From: Streptomyces marokkonensis
Lineage (GTDB): Bacteria; Actinomycetota; Actinomycetes; Streptomycetales; Streptomycetaceae
DNA length: 64,000 nucleotides
NCBI RefSeq assembly: GCF_008312835.1
Contig: NZ_VSKS01000022.1
Location: forward strand, 1-64,000
Direction: 5' to 3'
Both the position numbers and the translations under genes were made by a program. The notes under the pieces were generated by a model, which saw only the letters and a program-made list of their open reading frames with translations, was not told the origin of the DNA and did not search any database. Positions 45,313-54,318 of the stretch are shown here, one piece after another. Within the stretch, counting starts at the first letter, position 1, and each line of letters begins with the position of its first letter.

Positions 45313-46086
45313 TCAGCCCTCGCCCGTTCCGCGGCGCAGCAGGTACGTGTCCATGATCCAGCCCTTGCGCTCCCGGGCCTCCGCGCGCAGCCGCTCGATA
45401 CGGGGAGCGGCCTCCGCGAGGGGACCGGAGACGAGGATCTCGTCCGGGGTGCCGATGTAGGCGCCCCAGTAGATGTCGACGTCCTGGTCGGCGTACGCAC
45501 GGAAGGTCTGGTGGGCGTCCAGCATCACCACCACGTCGTCCACGCCCTCCGGGAAGCCCTCGGCGAGCCGTCGGCCCGTGGTGATCTGGACCGGACGGGC
45601 GACACGGTTGAGCCCCGTCCGGTGCCGGGCCACGAGCGCCGACACACTGCTGATGCCCGGCACGACGTCGTACGTGAAGGAGACGGCTCCCCGCTCCAGG
45701 ACCTCTTCGAGGATCCCCAGCGTGCTGTCGTACAGCGACGGGTCGCCCCACACCAGGAAGGCGCCCGTCTCGTCCTCCCGCAGCTCCCGCGCGATCAGCC
45801 GTTCGTAGATGTCCGCACGGGCGCTGCGCCAGTCCCCGACGGCGGGGGAGTAGGCCGAGCCGCCGGCCGTGCGGTCCCGCTCCGGGTCACGCGCCTCCAC
45901 GACGCGGTAGGCACCCCCCGGCACGTGCGCGTCCAGCATGTCCCGGCGCAGCCGGGTCAGGTCCGCCTTCGCCTCCCCCTTGTCCAGAATGAAGAACGCG
46001 TCCGTGCTCCGCAGCGCCTTGACCGCCTGCAGGGTCAGCTGGTCGGGGTCGCCCGCGCCGATACCGATGACATGAATCTTTCGCAC
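45313..46086 (-). CDS. cobF: Precorrin-6A synthase (deacetylating) CobF
   Basis: 257 residues, GTG 46086. Tetrapyrrole methylase fold: HVIGIGAGDPDQLTLQAVKA, VWGDPSLYDSTLGILEEVLE, YDVVPGISSVSALVARHRTG and VVMLDAHQTFRAYADQDV. CobF methylates C1 and removes acetate to give precorrin-6A, the substrate of CobK. The two genes are tail to tail, not cotranscribed, and other cob genes are absent here. Confidence 0.92.
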   Translation of the reverse strand: MRKIHVIGIGAGDPDQLTLQAVKALRSTDAFFILDKGEAKADLTRLRRDMLDAHVPGGAYRVVEARDPERDRTAGGSAYSPAVGDWRSARADIYERLIARELREDETGAFLVWGDPSLYDSTLGILEEVLERGAVSFTYDVVPGISSVSALVARHRTGLNRVARPVQITTGRRLAEGFPEGVDDVVVMLDAHQTFRAYADQDVDIYWGAYIGTPDEILVSGPLAEAAPRIERLRAEARERKGWIMDTYLLRRGTGEG

Positions 46087-46141
46087 GCCCCGAGTCTGCC
46101 GCACACCGCCGGCGGCCCGTGCACCGCGTCCGGTCTCCCCG

Positions 46142-46672
46142 TCAGCGGACCCCCCGCAGCCGGGGCGCCCGCGCCCCCGCGTCCACCGGTACGCCGCCGC
46201 CCCGCTCCACCTCCGCCGCCAGCCCCCGGGCCCAGGCGACCACACCGGGAAGATCGATTCCGTGCGGCCGGGGGGCCGCCCCCGCGGCCCACTCCTCCAC
46301 GGCGCCGGACCCGCGCCGCAGCAGCCGCGCCCCGCCGGTGACGTTCCCCCGCGCGGCGTGCGTGAGGCCCACGGCGAGCTGGGCCAGCCCCCGCCACAGC
46401 TCCCGCTCCTCCTCCGGCCCCGACTTCCAGGCGTCCTCGAAGACCTCGTGCGCGTGGAACGGTTTCCCCTCGTCCAGCAGCCGCTGCGCCTCCGCGACGC
46501 TCTCCTCCGGCTGCCGCACGACCCCCTCGGGCTGCCGCGGCACCCCCTCCGCGCCGTACGGCAGGGGCCGCCCGAGCCCGTCCCGGGGCCGCGCGTTGCG
46601 CGCCCGCCCCTCGGTGTCCCGGTCTCGCGCGGCGGCCGTCCGGTCCGGGGAAGTGCTGTCCATGCTGCCCAT
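46142..46672 (-). CDS. DUF309 protein
   Basis: 176 residues from the ATG at 46672 (MGSMDSTS); GACAAT ends six bases before it, so it may be leaderless. The first 50 residues are charged and disordered. DUF309 core: QRLLDEGKPFHAHEVFEDAW, ELWRGLAQLAVGLTHAARGN. The family is all-helical, of unknown function; conserved His and Glu hint at metal binding. Confidence 0.88.
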   Translation of the reverse strand: MGSMDSTSPDRTAAARDRDTEGRARNARPRDGLGRPLPYGAEGVPRQPEGVVRQPEESVAEAQRLLDEGKPFHAHEVFEDAWKSGPEEERELWRGLAQLAVGLTHAARGNVTGGARLLRRGSGAVEEWAAGAAPRPHGIDLPGVVAWARGLAAEVERGGGVPVDAGARAPRLRGVR

Positions 46673-46771
46673 ACGCCGATTGTCCCAAGTCCGGGTCCGC
46701 TTCGGCGCGGGCGCGGGTGTGGGGTAAAGTAAGGGTCGCGTGATCACGCGGTTCACCGCGCGTAAGCACAC

Positions 46772-46845
<74 letters not shown>

Positions 46846-46884
46846 CGGTGCGGTAAGGGCTCAGAGCCCGGGTCAGGGCCTTGT

Positions 46885-47436
46885 TCACCTCACGTGGACG
46901 GGGCCCTTGATCGTTTCCGGAGTCCCCTGGACGTGGTCCCACCCGGTGTCCATCTCGAACGCCGGCGGGTCGAGCTCCCGCAGGCGGTCCCTGATCTCCA
47001 GCCCGAAGGCGATCCGGGCTGCCTCCGACGGGTCCTCGTCGTCCTCGTCGTCCTCCGGCTCGAGGTCGTCGAAGTCGTCGACGTGCTCGCACCGGTGGTC
47101 CCACGCGGCGAGGGCGTCGAGGAACGCGATCAGCGACGAGTTCACTTCAACTGGGCATCGTGCCGGCCCAGCCTCCAGTACCGGTTCCCCGATTGGTCGG
47201 AGACGACCGTGAAGGGAGCGCCGTGCGCACTCGGGTGGAACATGGCGGCCTCCCGCGGCAGCCCGTACTGGCTGGGCCGTCCCGAGAGCCTCGCGCACGG
47301 CCTGCGGCCAACTGCCCGAGTCGGAGAGCGCGTCGGCGTCCAGTTCCAGGATGCCGTCCTCCTCCCCTGAGGATGCCTTCAGCCACCGAGGTGTGCACCC
47401 CACGAGATGTCCCCTTCGTGACGCTCCGTCGCTCAC
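46885..47436 (-). pseudogene. SUKH-like gene with two compensating frameshifts
   Basis: The frame is open for 183 codons from GTG 47436, but its middle (about 47145-47280) reads as low-quality sequence. In a neighbouring frame that part gives a good continuation: GRPSQYGLPREAAMFHPSAH and FTVVSDQSGNRYWRLGRHDA. The coding signal shifts at 47280 (one extra base) and returns at about 47144 (one base missing, AAGTGAAC for AAGGTGAAC), then runs on as VNSSLIAFLDALAAWDHRCE to an acidic tail. The C-terminal pattern suggests a SUKH-4-like immunity protein, with low certainty. It could be a damaged gene or two sequencing errors. Confidence 0.55.
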
Positions 47437-47484
47437 AACTTCCCTCGCCGGATCTGCGTCAACATGCGCCTGAGTTCGGCGATG

Positions 47485-47727
47485 ACCGCCGGCGTCGACA
47501 CCCCGGACCGCCGGGGCCGCACGGGACTCGACCGGACCGGCCGTGACCTCACCGGCAACCCGCGCGTCAAGGTCCGGGACGTGAACTGCTGTCCAGCCAC
47601 TGGTAAGTGGAGCGCATCACGACCTTTCGACCTCCAGCACGCCGACGGCACCTCGCACGCCAGGACCATCATGCTGCTCCAGTGGGCCGCCATGGAGGGC
47701 CCCTTCGCCGGCGTCAGAGCAGGGTGA
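47485..47727 (+). other. Unresolved short ORF, DUF397-like at its end
   Basis: 80 codons on +, overlapping the tail of the minus-strand phosphatase by 14 bases. Only the end, LLQWAAMEGPFAGVRAG, recalls the DUF397 C-terminus (QWAAFLAGVRAG type). The remainder is Arg/Thr/Asp-rich without family features. It may be a remnant of a small HTH-DUF397 locus, or chance. Confidence 0.2.
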
Positions 47728-48691
47728 CCCGGGCCGCCACCGGCAGGTGGTCGCTGCCGGTGGCGGGCAGGGCGCGGATGTGGTCGACGCGCGCCGAGCG
47801 CGCCATGACCTGGTCGATCCGCACCAGCGGCAGGCCCGCCGGGTAGCTGAAGGCGAAGCCCCGCCGCGCCCCGTCCGTCCGTGAGGTCAGCGGGGCCAGC
47901 CCGCGGTCGTCGACCGTGCCGTTGAGGTCGCCCAGCAGGATCACCCGGTCCAGCCGCTCGGCGGCCAGGGCACTGCCCAGCAGGCCGGCGCTCTCGTCGC
48001 GCCGGGAGGAGGCCAGGCCGCTCGCCCCGAAACGGATCGAGGGCAGGTGCGCGACGTACGCCGAGACCTCGCCGTACGGGGTGTGCACCACGGCCCGCAG
48101 CCCGCGGCTCCACGGCTCCGTGACGTCGCGGGGTCTGATGTCCAGCGGACGGGCGCCGGTGAGCGGATGCTTCGACCACAGGCCGACGGTGCCCCTCACG
48201 GCGTGGTACGGGTAGTCCTCGGCGAGCGTCCTGACGTAGACCGGCAGCGCGGGAGGCACCAGCTCCTGCAGCGCGATGAGGTCGGGCCCTGCGGCGGCCA
48301 GGGACCCGGCCGTGCCCGCCGGGTCGGTGTTCTCGTCGCTGACGTTGTGCTGCACCACCACCAGGCCGTGCGGGCCGGAAGCCGTGCCGGGCAGCAGCAG
48401 TCCGGCGAAGAGATGTGTCCAGACGGCCGTGGGCAGGAGCAGGGCCAGCAGGGCGACGGCCGAACGGCGCAGCAGGGCCAGGCCGGTCAGCAGGACGATC
48501 ACCAGGCCGAGCCACGGCAGGAACGTGTCCAGCAGGCTGCCCAGCCGGCCCGGCGAGCCGGGCACCGCCCCGGGGAACGCCAGCAGCCCCGCCGTCAGCA
48601 CCGCGCACCCGGCGAGCACCCGCCCCCGCGCCCACGCCCGCCGGCCCCACGGCACCGCCGTCCGCCCCGCACCGCCGCCTTCCCGCTCCAC
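47714..48691 (-). CDS. Membrane-anchored endonuclease/exonuclease/phosphatase-family protein
   Basis: 325 residues from GTG 48691, with GGAGGGGGAA upstream on the minus strand. Three N-terminal hydrophobic segments (VLAGCAVLTAGLLAF, FLPWLGLVIVLLTGLALL and VALLALLLPTAVWTHLFAGL) precede an EEP domain: VVVQHNVSDEN, LIALQELVPPAL, LLGDLNGTVDDRGL, RIDQVMARSARV and GSDHLPVAARV carry the metal and catalytic His/Asp/Asn residues. The catalytic part should lie outside the cell. The substrate (phospholipid, nucleic acid or inositol phosphate) is unknown. Confidence 0.88.
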   Translation of the reverse strand: MEREGGGAGRTAVPWGRRAWARGRVLAGCAVLTAGLLAFPGAVPGSPGRLGSLLDTFLPWLGLVIVLLTGLALLRRSAVALLALLLPTAVWTHLFAGLLLPGTASGPHGLVVVQHNVSDENTDPAGTAGSLAAAGPDLIALQELVPPALPVYVRTLAEDYPYHAVRGTVGLWSKHPLTGARPLDIRPRDVTEPWSRGLRAVVHTPYGEVSAYVAHLPSIRFGASGLASSRRDESAGLLGSALAAERLDRVILLGDLNGTVDDRGLAPLTSRTDGARRGFAFSYPAGLPLVRIDQVMARSARVDHIRALPATGSDHLPVAARVTLL

Positions 48692-48736
48692 CTGGTTCCC
48701 CCTCCACTGGGCTCGTCTGCCAGGACACGGTCCCGC

Positions 48737-48962
48737 TCGCCCGACCTGGAGCGGCTGGACCTGCGGGACGCGCACATCGACGACCACACCGTCCCCCGGC
48801 GGGAGACGGCCGAGGCCTTCGGCGCCCTTCAAGACCAGCACAGCCATCCGCGCCCCCGGAGAACCTGGCGGTGGTGGACCTCGAACTCTCCCCGGAGCAG
48901 CGGGCCCGGCTGGACGCGGCGCACTGGGACATCCGCGCCGGCCGGTGGGACCGTGGGAAGGG
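48737..48962 (+). pseudogene. Aldo/keto reductase remnant, two fragments in different frames
   Basis: At 48737-48832 one frame reads SPDLERLDLRDAHIDDHTVP RRETAEAFGAL, like the AKR segment around the YxxHIDD strand-helix. At about 48850-48962 another frame reads PPENLAVVDLELSPEQRARL DAA, like the AKR C-terminus. About 150 intervening residues and the N-terminus are missing. This is a gene decayed by internal deletion. It lies between two divergent intact genes. Confidence 0.6.
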
Positions 48963-48991
48963 TACCCGGACGCACCGAGGGAGCCCCCGCC

Positions 48992-49798
48992 ATGACCACC
49001 CACCCCGCCGCCCGTGCCCTGCGGGCGACCCCCGAAGGCCTGCTGTGGGAGCCCAGCGAGCGCTGGGTGCGCGGTGTCCGGGGCGACGTCACCGTCGTCG
49101 ACAGCCGCCACCCGGTGCTCGTCTGGGAGCCCGGGCTGCCCGTCCCGCAGTACGCCTTCCCCCGCGAGGAGGTGCGCACGGACCTCCTCCGTCCCGCCCG
49201 GCACCCGCCCGCGGACGGGCACACCGGCCTGGCGGTCTTCTACGACCTCGTCGCCGGCGGCGACCCGCGCCCGAGCGCCGCCTGGACCTTCCCCGGCGAG
49301 GACCTGTCCGGGCACATCGCCTTCGCGTGGTTCGGGCGCACCGGCACCGGACTCGACCACTGGTACGAGGAGGACGAGGAGATCTTCGTCCACCCCCGCG
49401 ACCCGTACAAGCGGGTGGACGCCATGCCGAGCAGCCGCCACGTCCGGGTGGAGATCGGCGGCACGGTCGTCGCCGAGACCCGCGCACCGGTCCTGCTCTT
49501 CGAGACGTCCCTGCCGATCCGCTACTACCTCCCGCGCGAGGACGTGCGCCTGGACCTCTTCGACCCGACGGAGCACAGCACCCGGTGCCCGTACAAGGGC
49601 ACGGCGCGCGAGTACTGGTCCTGGCGCGGTGCGGGCGCCGTGCCGCCGGACATCGTGTGGAGCTATCCCGATCCGCTGCCCGCGGTGGCCGCGATCAAGG
49701 GTCGCCTGGCCTTCTTCAACGAGGTGGTCGACCTCGCGGTGGACGGCGAGCGGCTGCCGCGCCCGGTCACCCCGTTCAGCGCGGACCTCAGGACCTGA
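48992..49798 (+). CDS. DUF427-domain protein (two copies of the domain)
   Basis: 268 residues, ATG 48992. Each half has the DUF427 pattern: VVDSRHPVLVWEPGLPVPQY AFPREEV in the first, and VVAETRAPVLLFETSLPIRY then CPYKGTAREYWSW in the second; PLPAVAAIKGRLAFFNE ends it. The beta-rich fold has no established function. Its tail overlaps the minus-strand GntR gene by 11 bases. Confidence 0.88.
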   Translation: MTTHPAARALRATPEGLLWEPSERWVRGVRGDVTVVDSRHPVLVWEPGLPVPQYAFPREEVRTDLLRPARHPPADGHTGLAVFYDLVAGGDPRPSAAWTFPGEDLSGHIAFAWFGRTGTGLDHWYEEDEEIFVHPRDPYKRVDAMPSSRHVRVEIGGTVVAETRAPVLLFETSLPIRYYLPREDVRLDLFDPTEHSTRCPYKGTAREYWSWRGAGAVPPDIVWSYPDPLPAVAAIKGRLAFFNEVVDLAVDGERLPRPVTPFSADLRT

Positions 49799-50573
49799 CC
49801 AGCAGCTGGAAGTCGAACGAGTACCGGGACGCGCGGTAGATGTGGGTGCCGTACTCCACCGGCCGGCCCGTGTCGTCGTAGGCCGTGCGCTGCATGGTGA
49901 GCAGGGCGGCGCCCTCCCTCTCGTCGAGGCGGGCGGCCTCCTGCGCCGTGGCCGAGCGGGCGCCGACGGTCTGGCGGGCGCTGTGCAGGGTGACGCCGGC
50001 CGAGCGCAGCATCCGGTAGAGGCCGGTCGACTCCAGACGGGCGGTGTCCAGGACCAGCAGGTCCGCCGGGAGGTAGTTGCACAGCAGGGCGACCGGCTGG
50101 CCGTGGGTGCGGCGCAGGCGTTCCAGGAGGACGACCTCGGCACCCTCCGCCAGACCGAGCGCGGCGGCCACGTCGCCGGGGGCCGGGACCGTCTCGTTGC
50201 GGACCACCTGCGTGGTCGGGCCCTGGCCGGCCGCCTCCAGGTCGTCGTACAGGCTGCTCAGCTCCAGGGGGCGTCTGACCTGGCTGTGCACCACCTGGGT
50301 GCCCACCCCGCGCCGCCGGACCAGGAGTCCCTTGTCGACGAGGGACTGGATGGCCTGGCGGACGGTGGGGCGGGACAGGCCGAGTCGCACGGAGAGGTCG
50401 ACCTCGTTGCCGAGGAGGTTGCCGGGGGCGAGGACGCCGTGCTCGATCGCCGCCTCGAGCTGCTGGGCGAGCTGGTAGTACAGCGGCACCGGACTTCCGC
50501 GGTCCAGGGCGAAGTCCAGGGTGCTCAGCGCGGGTCCGGTCGTGGCGCGTGCGGGGTCACCGGTCTTCGCCAT
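49788..50573 (-). CDS. GntR/HutC-family regulator of the inositol locus
   Basis: 261 residues. Winged HTH (YQLAQQLEAAIEHGVLAPGN, NEVDLSVRLGLSRPTVRQAI) and UTRA ligand domain (EGAEVVLLERLRRTHGQPVA, VEYGTHIYRASRYSFDFQLL). It lies 42 bases downstream of iolD on the same strand, so it is probably in the operon and represses it, released by an inositol breakdown product. Target sites may be in the iolC/binding-protein intergenic region. Confidence 0.87.
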   Translation of the reverse strand: MAKTGDPARATTGPALSTLDFALDRGSPVPLYYQLAQQLEAAIEHGVLAPGNLLGNEVDLSVRLGLSRPTVRQAIQSLVDKGLLVRRRGVGTQVVHSQVRRPLELSSLYDDLEAAGQGPTTQVVRNETVPAPGDVAAALGLAEGAEVVLLERLRRTHGQPVALLCNYLPADLLVLDTARLESTGLYRMLRSAGVTLHSARQTVGARSATAQEAARLDEREGAALLTMQRTAYDDTGRPVEYGTHIYRASRYSFDFQLLVRS

Positions 50574-50615
50574 GGAACGTGCCTTCCTGTAGGGACGCGG
50601 TCGGTGCGGGCGGGT

Positions 50616-52487
50616 TCAGAGGTGGCGGCGACGGCGGGCGACCTGGGAGTCGTACCGTTCGCGGGCCCGGAGCGCCGCCTCGCGGGACGCCACCTCGGCC
50701 ACCGGGACGTCCCACCATGCCTCGGCCGGGGGAGCGCTGGGCGTCGGGTCCGTCTCGACGTACACGCACGTCGGACGGTCGGACGCGCGGGCCTCGGCCA
50801 GCGCGTCGCGCAGCTCCCGCACGGTCTTGGCGCGCAGCACGTCCATGCCGAGGCTGGCCGCGTTCGCGGCGAGGTCGACGGGCAGCGGGGCGCCGGTGAA
50901 GCCGCCGTCGGCGGCCCGGTGGCGGTAGGCGGTGCCGAAGCGTTCGCCGCCGGTCTCCTCGGACAGGCCGCCGATGGAGGCGTAGCCGTGGTTCTGGACG
51001 AGCACCATGTTGACCGGCAGGCCCTCCTGGACGGCGGTGACGATCTCCGTCGGCATCATCAGATAAGTGCCGTCGCCGACCAGCGCCCAGACCGGGGTGC
51101 CGGGCGCTGCCTGCTGGACCCCCAGTGAGGCCGGGATCTCGTAGCCCATGCAGGAGTAGCCGTACTCCAGGTGGTACTGGCGGGGGCTGCGCGAGCGCCA
51201 CAGCTTGTGCAGGTCGCCGGGGAGCGAACCGGCCGCGTTGATCACCACGTCCTCGTCGCCGACGACCGAGTCCAGCGCGCCCAGCACCTGGGTCTGGGTC
51301 GGCACGGCCGCGTCGTCGTCGGCCCGGTAGGCGGCCTCGACCACCTGCTCCCAGCGCTCCTTGCCGGCCCGGTACTCCGCCTCGTACGACTCCGGCACCC
51401 GGTGCCCGGAGAGGGCCTCGGTGAGGTGCTCCAGGCCCGTCCGCGCGTCGCAGACCAGGGTGCGGGCCGCCAGCTTGTGGGCGTCGAAGCCGGTGATGTT
51501 GAGGTTGAGGAAGCGCACGTCCGGGTTCTGGAAGAGGGTGCCGGAGGCGGTGGTGAAGTCGGAGTAACGCGTGCCGACGCCGATCACCAGGTCGGCGGTG
51601 CGGGCGAGTCCGTCGCTCACCGCCGTGCCGGTGTGGCCGATGCCGCCGAGGTCGGAGGGGTGGTCGTGGCGCAGGGATCCCTTGCCGGCCTGGGTGGAGG
51701 CGACCGGGACGCCGGTCGCGTCCACGAACGCCCTCAGCGCCTCCTCGGCCTCGCTGTGGTGGACCCCGCCGCCCGCGACGACCAGCGGCCGCCGCGCCGC
51801 CCGTACGGCCTCCGCGGCCGCCGTCAGCTCCACCGGGTCCGGGGCGGGACGGCGCACGGACCAGACCCGCTCGGCGAAGAACTCCTCCGGCCAGTCGTAC
51901 GCCTCCGCCTGCACGTCCTGCGGCAGCGCGAGGGTGACGGCGCCGGTCTCGGCGGGGTCGGCGAGCACCCGCATGGCGTTCAGCGCGGAGGGGATCAGCG
52001 CCTCGGGGCGGGTGACGCGGTCGAAGTACCTCGACACCGGGCGGAGCGTGTCGTTGACCGACACGTCGGCCTCGACCGGGTGCTCCAGCTGCTGAAGCAG
52101 CGGGTCGGCGACGCGGGAGGCGAAGTAGTCGCCGGGGAGCAGCAGCACCGGCAGCCGGTTGATGGTGGCGAGGGCGGCGCCGGTGACCAGGTTGGTCGCC
52201 CCGGGACCGATGGAGGTCGTCACCGCCTGCGCCGAGAGCCGGTTCAGCTGGCGGGCGTGGCCGACGGCGGCGTGCACCATCGCCTGCTCGTTGCGGCCCT
52301 GGTGGTAGGGCATGACGTCGCGGTACTCGACGAGGGCCTGCCCGATGCCGGCCACGTTGCCGTGGCCGAAGATGCCCCAGGTGCCGGCGATCAGCCGGTG
52401 GCGCACGCCGTCGCGCTCGGTGTACTGGGCGGACAGGAACCGCACCAGGGCCTGGGCGGTCGTCAGTCGGCGGGTGGTGGCACTCAT
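50616..52487 (-). CDS. iolD: 3D-(3,5/4)-trihydroxycyclohexane-1,2-dione hydrolase IolD
   Basis: 623 residues, ATG 52487 in a four-base overlap with iolB. Thiamine diphosphate enzyme of the acetolactate-synthase fold: GIFGHGNVAGIGQALVEY, TTSIGPGATNLVTGAALATI, GDGTYLMMPTEIVTAVQEGL and the metal-binding VQNHGYASIGGL. IolD hydrolyses the ring of THcHDO, the ring-opening step of myo-inositol degradation. Confidence 0.95.
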   Translation of the reverse strand: MSATTRRLTTAQALVRFLSAQYTERDGVRHRLIAGTWGIFGHGNVAGIGQALVEYRDVMPYHQGRNEQAMVHAAVGHARQLNRLSAQAVTTSIGPGATNLVTGAALATINRLPVLLLPGDYFASRVADPLLQQLEHPVEADVSVNDTLRPVSRYFDRVTRPEALIPSALNAMRVLADPAETGAVTLALPQDVQAEAYDWPEEFFAERVWSVRRPAPDPVELTAAAEAVRAARRPLVVAGGGVHHSEAEEALRAFVDATGVPVASTQAGKGSLRHDHPSDLGGIGHTGTAVSDGLARTADLVIGVGTRYSDFTTASGTLFQNPDVRFLNLNITGFDAHKLAARTLVCDARTGLEHLTEALSGHRVPESYEAEYRAGKERWEQVVEAAYRADDDAAVPTQTQVLGALDSVVGDEDVVINAAGSLPGDLHKLWRSRSPRQYHLEYGYSCMGYEIPASLGVQQAAPGTPVWALVGDGTYLMMPTEIVTAVQEGLPVNMVLVQNHGYASIGGLSEETGGERFGTAYRHRAADGGFTGAPLPVDLAANAASLGMDVLRAKTVRELRDALAEARASDRPTCVYVETDPTPSAPPAEAWWDVPVAEVASREAALRARERYDSQVARRRRHL

Positions 52488-53401
52488 GCGGACCTCTCCG
52501 GTGCGGTGTAGAGGGGGAGTCGGGGGTCGACCGGCCGGCCCTGCCAGGTCTCGCGGATCCAGGCGTGGTCGGGGTGGTCGCAGATCAGCCAGGCGCGTTC
52601 GGCCTCGGGTCCCGCCATGACGTTGAGGTAGTACATGTGGTGGCCCGGCACGGCCATGGAGGGCCCGTGCCAGCCGTCCGGGATGAGGACGACGTCGCCG
52701 TCGCGCACCTCGGCCAGGACGTCCGTGTCGCGGCCCGGGCCGGAGGGGGAGACCCGCTGGTAGCCGAGGCCGGGGGTGCCGTCGTGGCCGGCGAACTCGA
52801 AGTAGTAGATCTCCTCGAGTACGGACTCCTCGCCCGGCCGGTGCTCGTCGTGCTTGTGCGGCGGGAAGGAGGACCAGTTGCCGCCCGGGGTGAGCACTTC
52901 GACGGCGATGAGCTTGTCGCACTCGAAGCCCTGTCCCTCACCGGCTCCGGCGGGGGCTGCCGCGGCGAAGTTGTTGACCTGCCGGGAGCAGTTCCCGGTG
53001 CCGCGCAGCTCCACGGACACGTCGGCGGCCGGTCCGTAGCGGGCGGGCAGCCGGCGGGTGCAGCGGGCGCCGGTGAGCGCGAACCGTCCGCCGCCGGCCG
53101 AGGACACCGTCGCGCGGGCGTCCCGCGGGACGTAGGCGAAGTCGGTGACGCCGTCGAACACGCCGGTGCGGCCCGTGAGTTCGAAGGTGTCGTGGCCGAA
53201 GTCGTCGTCCGCCGCGACCGTGCAGCCGCCGCTCAGCGGAAGCACGATCCACTCGCTGTCACCGGCGTCGAAGGTGTGCGTGCCGCCCGGCTCCAGCTCC
53301 AGGACGCGCAGGCTGGAGTAACCCCAGCCGGCGGTCGAAGGGGTCACGTCGACGGCGTAGGGGCCGGTGGCGGCCTCGCCCGCGGGAAGGTGATGCGTCA
53401 T
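52484..53401 (-). CDS. iolB: 5-deoxy-glucuronate isomerase IolB
   Basis: 305 residues, GGAGG upstream of ATG 53401. Double cupin fold; HKHDEH and WHGPSMAVPGHHMYYLNVMA supply metal-binding histidines, and EEIYYFEF and DHPDHAWIRETW are family motifs. It isomerises 5-deoxyglucuronate to 2-deoxy-5-keto-gluconate, the substrate of IolC. Confidence 0.94.
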   Translation of the reverse strand: MTHHLPAGEAATGPYAVDVTPSTAGWGYSSLRVLELEPGGTHTFDAGDSEWIVLPLSGGCTVAADDDFGHDTFELTGRTGVFDGVTDFAYVPRDARATVSSAGGGRFALTGARCTRRLPARYGPAADVSVELRGTGNCSRQVNNFAAAAPAGAGEGQGFECDKLIAVEVLTPGGNWSSFPPHKHDEHRPGEESVLEEIYYFEFAGHDGTPGLGYQRVSPSGPGRDTDVLAEVRDGDVVLIPDGWHGPSMAVPGHHMYYLNVMAGPEAERAWLICDHPDHAWIRETWQGRPVDPRLPLYTAPERSA

Positions 53402-53429
53402 GCCATGCCTCCGTGGTCGAACGGGTGCC

Positions 53430-54305
53430 TCACAACAGGCCGACGGCCGTGTCCACCGCCGTCTCCACACTGCCTCCGGCCGGGTAGAGCAGCGAGCGGC
53501 CGACGACCATCCCCTGCACGGTGGGCAGCCGCAGCGCCTTGCCCCAGCGCTCGTACGCCGCCTGCTGGTCGCCCACCTCGCCGCCGAGCAGTACGACGGG
53601 CAGCGTCGAGGTCCGCAGCACCTCGGCCATGTCGTCGACGTCGTCGGTGACCGGCAGTTTCAGCCAGGTGTACGCGGAGGTGCCGCCCAGCCCGGAGGCG
53701 ATGGCGATGGAACGGGTGACGGCCTCGGCGGACAGGTCGTTGCGGACCCGGCCGTCCAGCCGGCGGGAGATGAACGGCTCCACGAACACCGGCAGCCGGT
53801 GCGCGGCCATGGCGTCGACCGCGCGCGCGGCGGACTCCAGGGTGGTCAGCGAGCCCGGGTCGTCGTAGTCGACCCGGACCAGCAGCTTGCCGGCGTCGAA
53901 GCCCAGCCGGGCGATGTCCTCGGCGCGGTGGCCGGTGAACCGGTCGTCCATCTCGAAGGAGGCTCCGGCCAGTCCGCCGCGGTTCATCGAACCCATGACG
54001 ACCTTGTTCTCCAGCGCCCCGAGCAGCAGCAGGTCCTCCAGGATGTCGGCGGTGGCCAGCACCCCGTCCACGCCCGGCCGGGACAGCGCGACGCAGAGAC
54101 GTTCCAGCAGGTCGGCGCGGTCGGCCATGGCCAGGCGCCGGTCGCCGATGCCGAGCGCGCCCCGGGCGGGGTGGTCCGCGGCCACGATCATCAGCCGGCC
54201 GCTGTCGCCGATCAGCGGACGCCGGGCCCGGCGGGCGGCCGCCTCGGCGACGGCCTCGGGGTTGCGGGCACGGACCGTGGTGAGGTCGGGGATGCTGAGA
54301 TTCAA
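53430..54305 (-). CDS. Cgl0159-family (beta/alpha)8 aldolase-like protein
   Basis: 291 residues from a TTG at 54305 with GGAG nine bases upstream. VAADHPARGALGI and DAGKLLVRVDYDDPGS, then LLGGEVGDQQAAYERW, fit the DhnA/FbaB-like class I aldolases and the Corynebacterium Cgl0159 family of the iol locus. By position between iolC and iolB it probably does the IolJ step, cleaving DKG phosphate to dihydroxyacetone phosphate and malonate semialdehyde; that is inferred. Confidence 0.82.
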   Translation of the reverse strand: MNLSIPDLTTVRARNPEAVAEAAARRARRPLIGDSGRLMIVAADHPARGALGIGDRRLAMADRADLLERLCVALSRPGVDGVLATADILEDLLLLGALENKVVMGSMNRGGLAGASFEMDDRFTGHRAEDIARLGFDAGKLLVRVDYDDPGSLTTLESAARAVDAMAAHRLPVFVEPFISRRLDGRVRNDLSAEAVTRSIAIASGLGGTSAYTWLKLPVTDDVDDMAEVLRTSTLPVVLLGGEVGDQQAAYERWGKALRLPTVQGMVVGRSLLYPAGGSVETAVDTAVGLL

Positions 54306-54318
54306 GGAAGGGCTCCGT

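Noticed and set aside
50616-52922. Extended iolD start beyond 52487
   Set aside because: The extra N-terminal part reads through iolB in a shadow frame; the ATG at 52487 overlaps the iolB stop in a standard ATGA.
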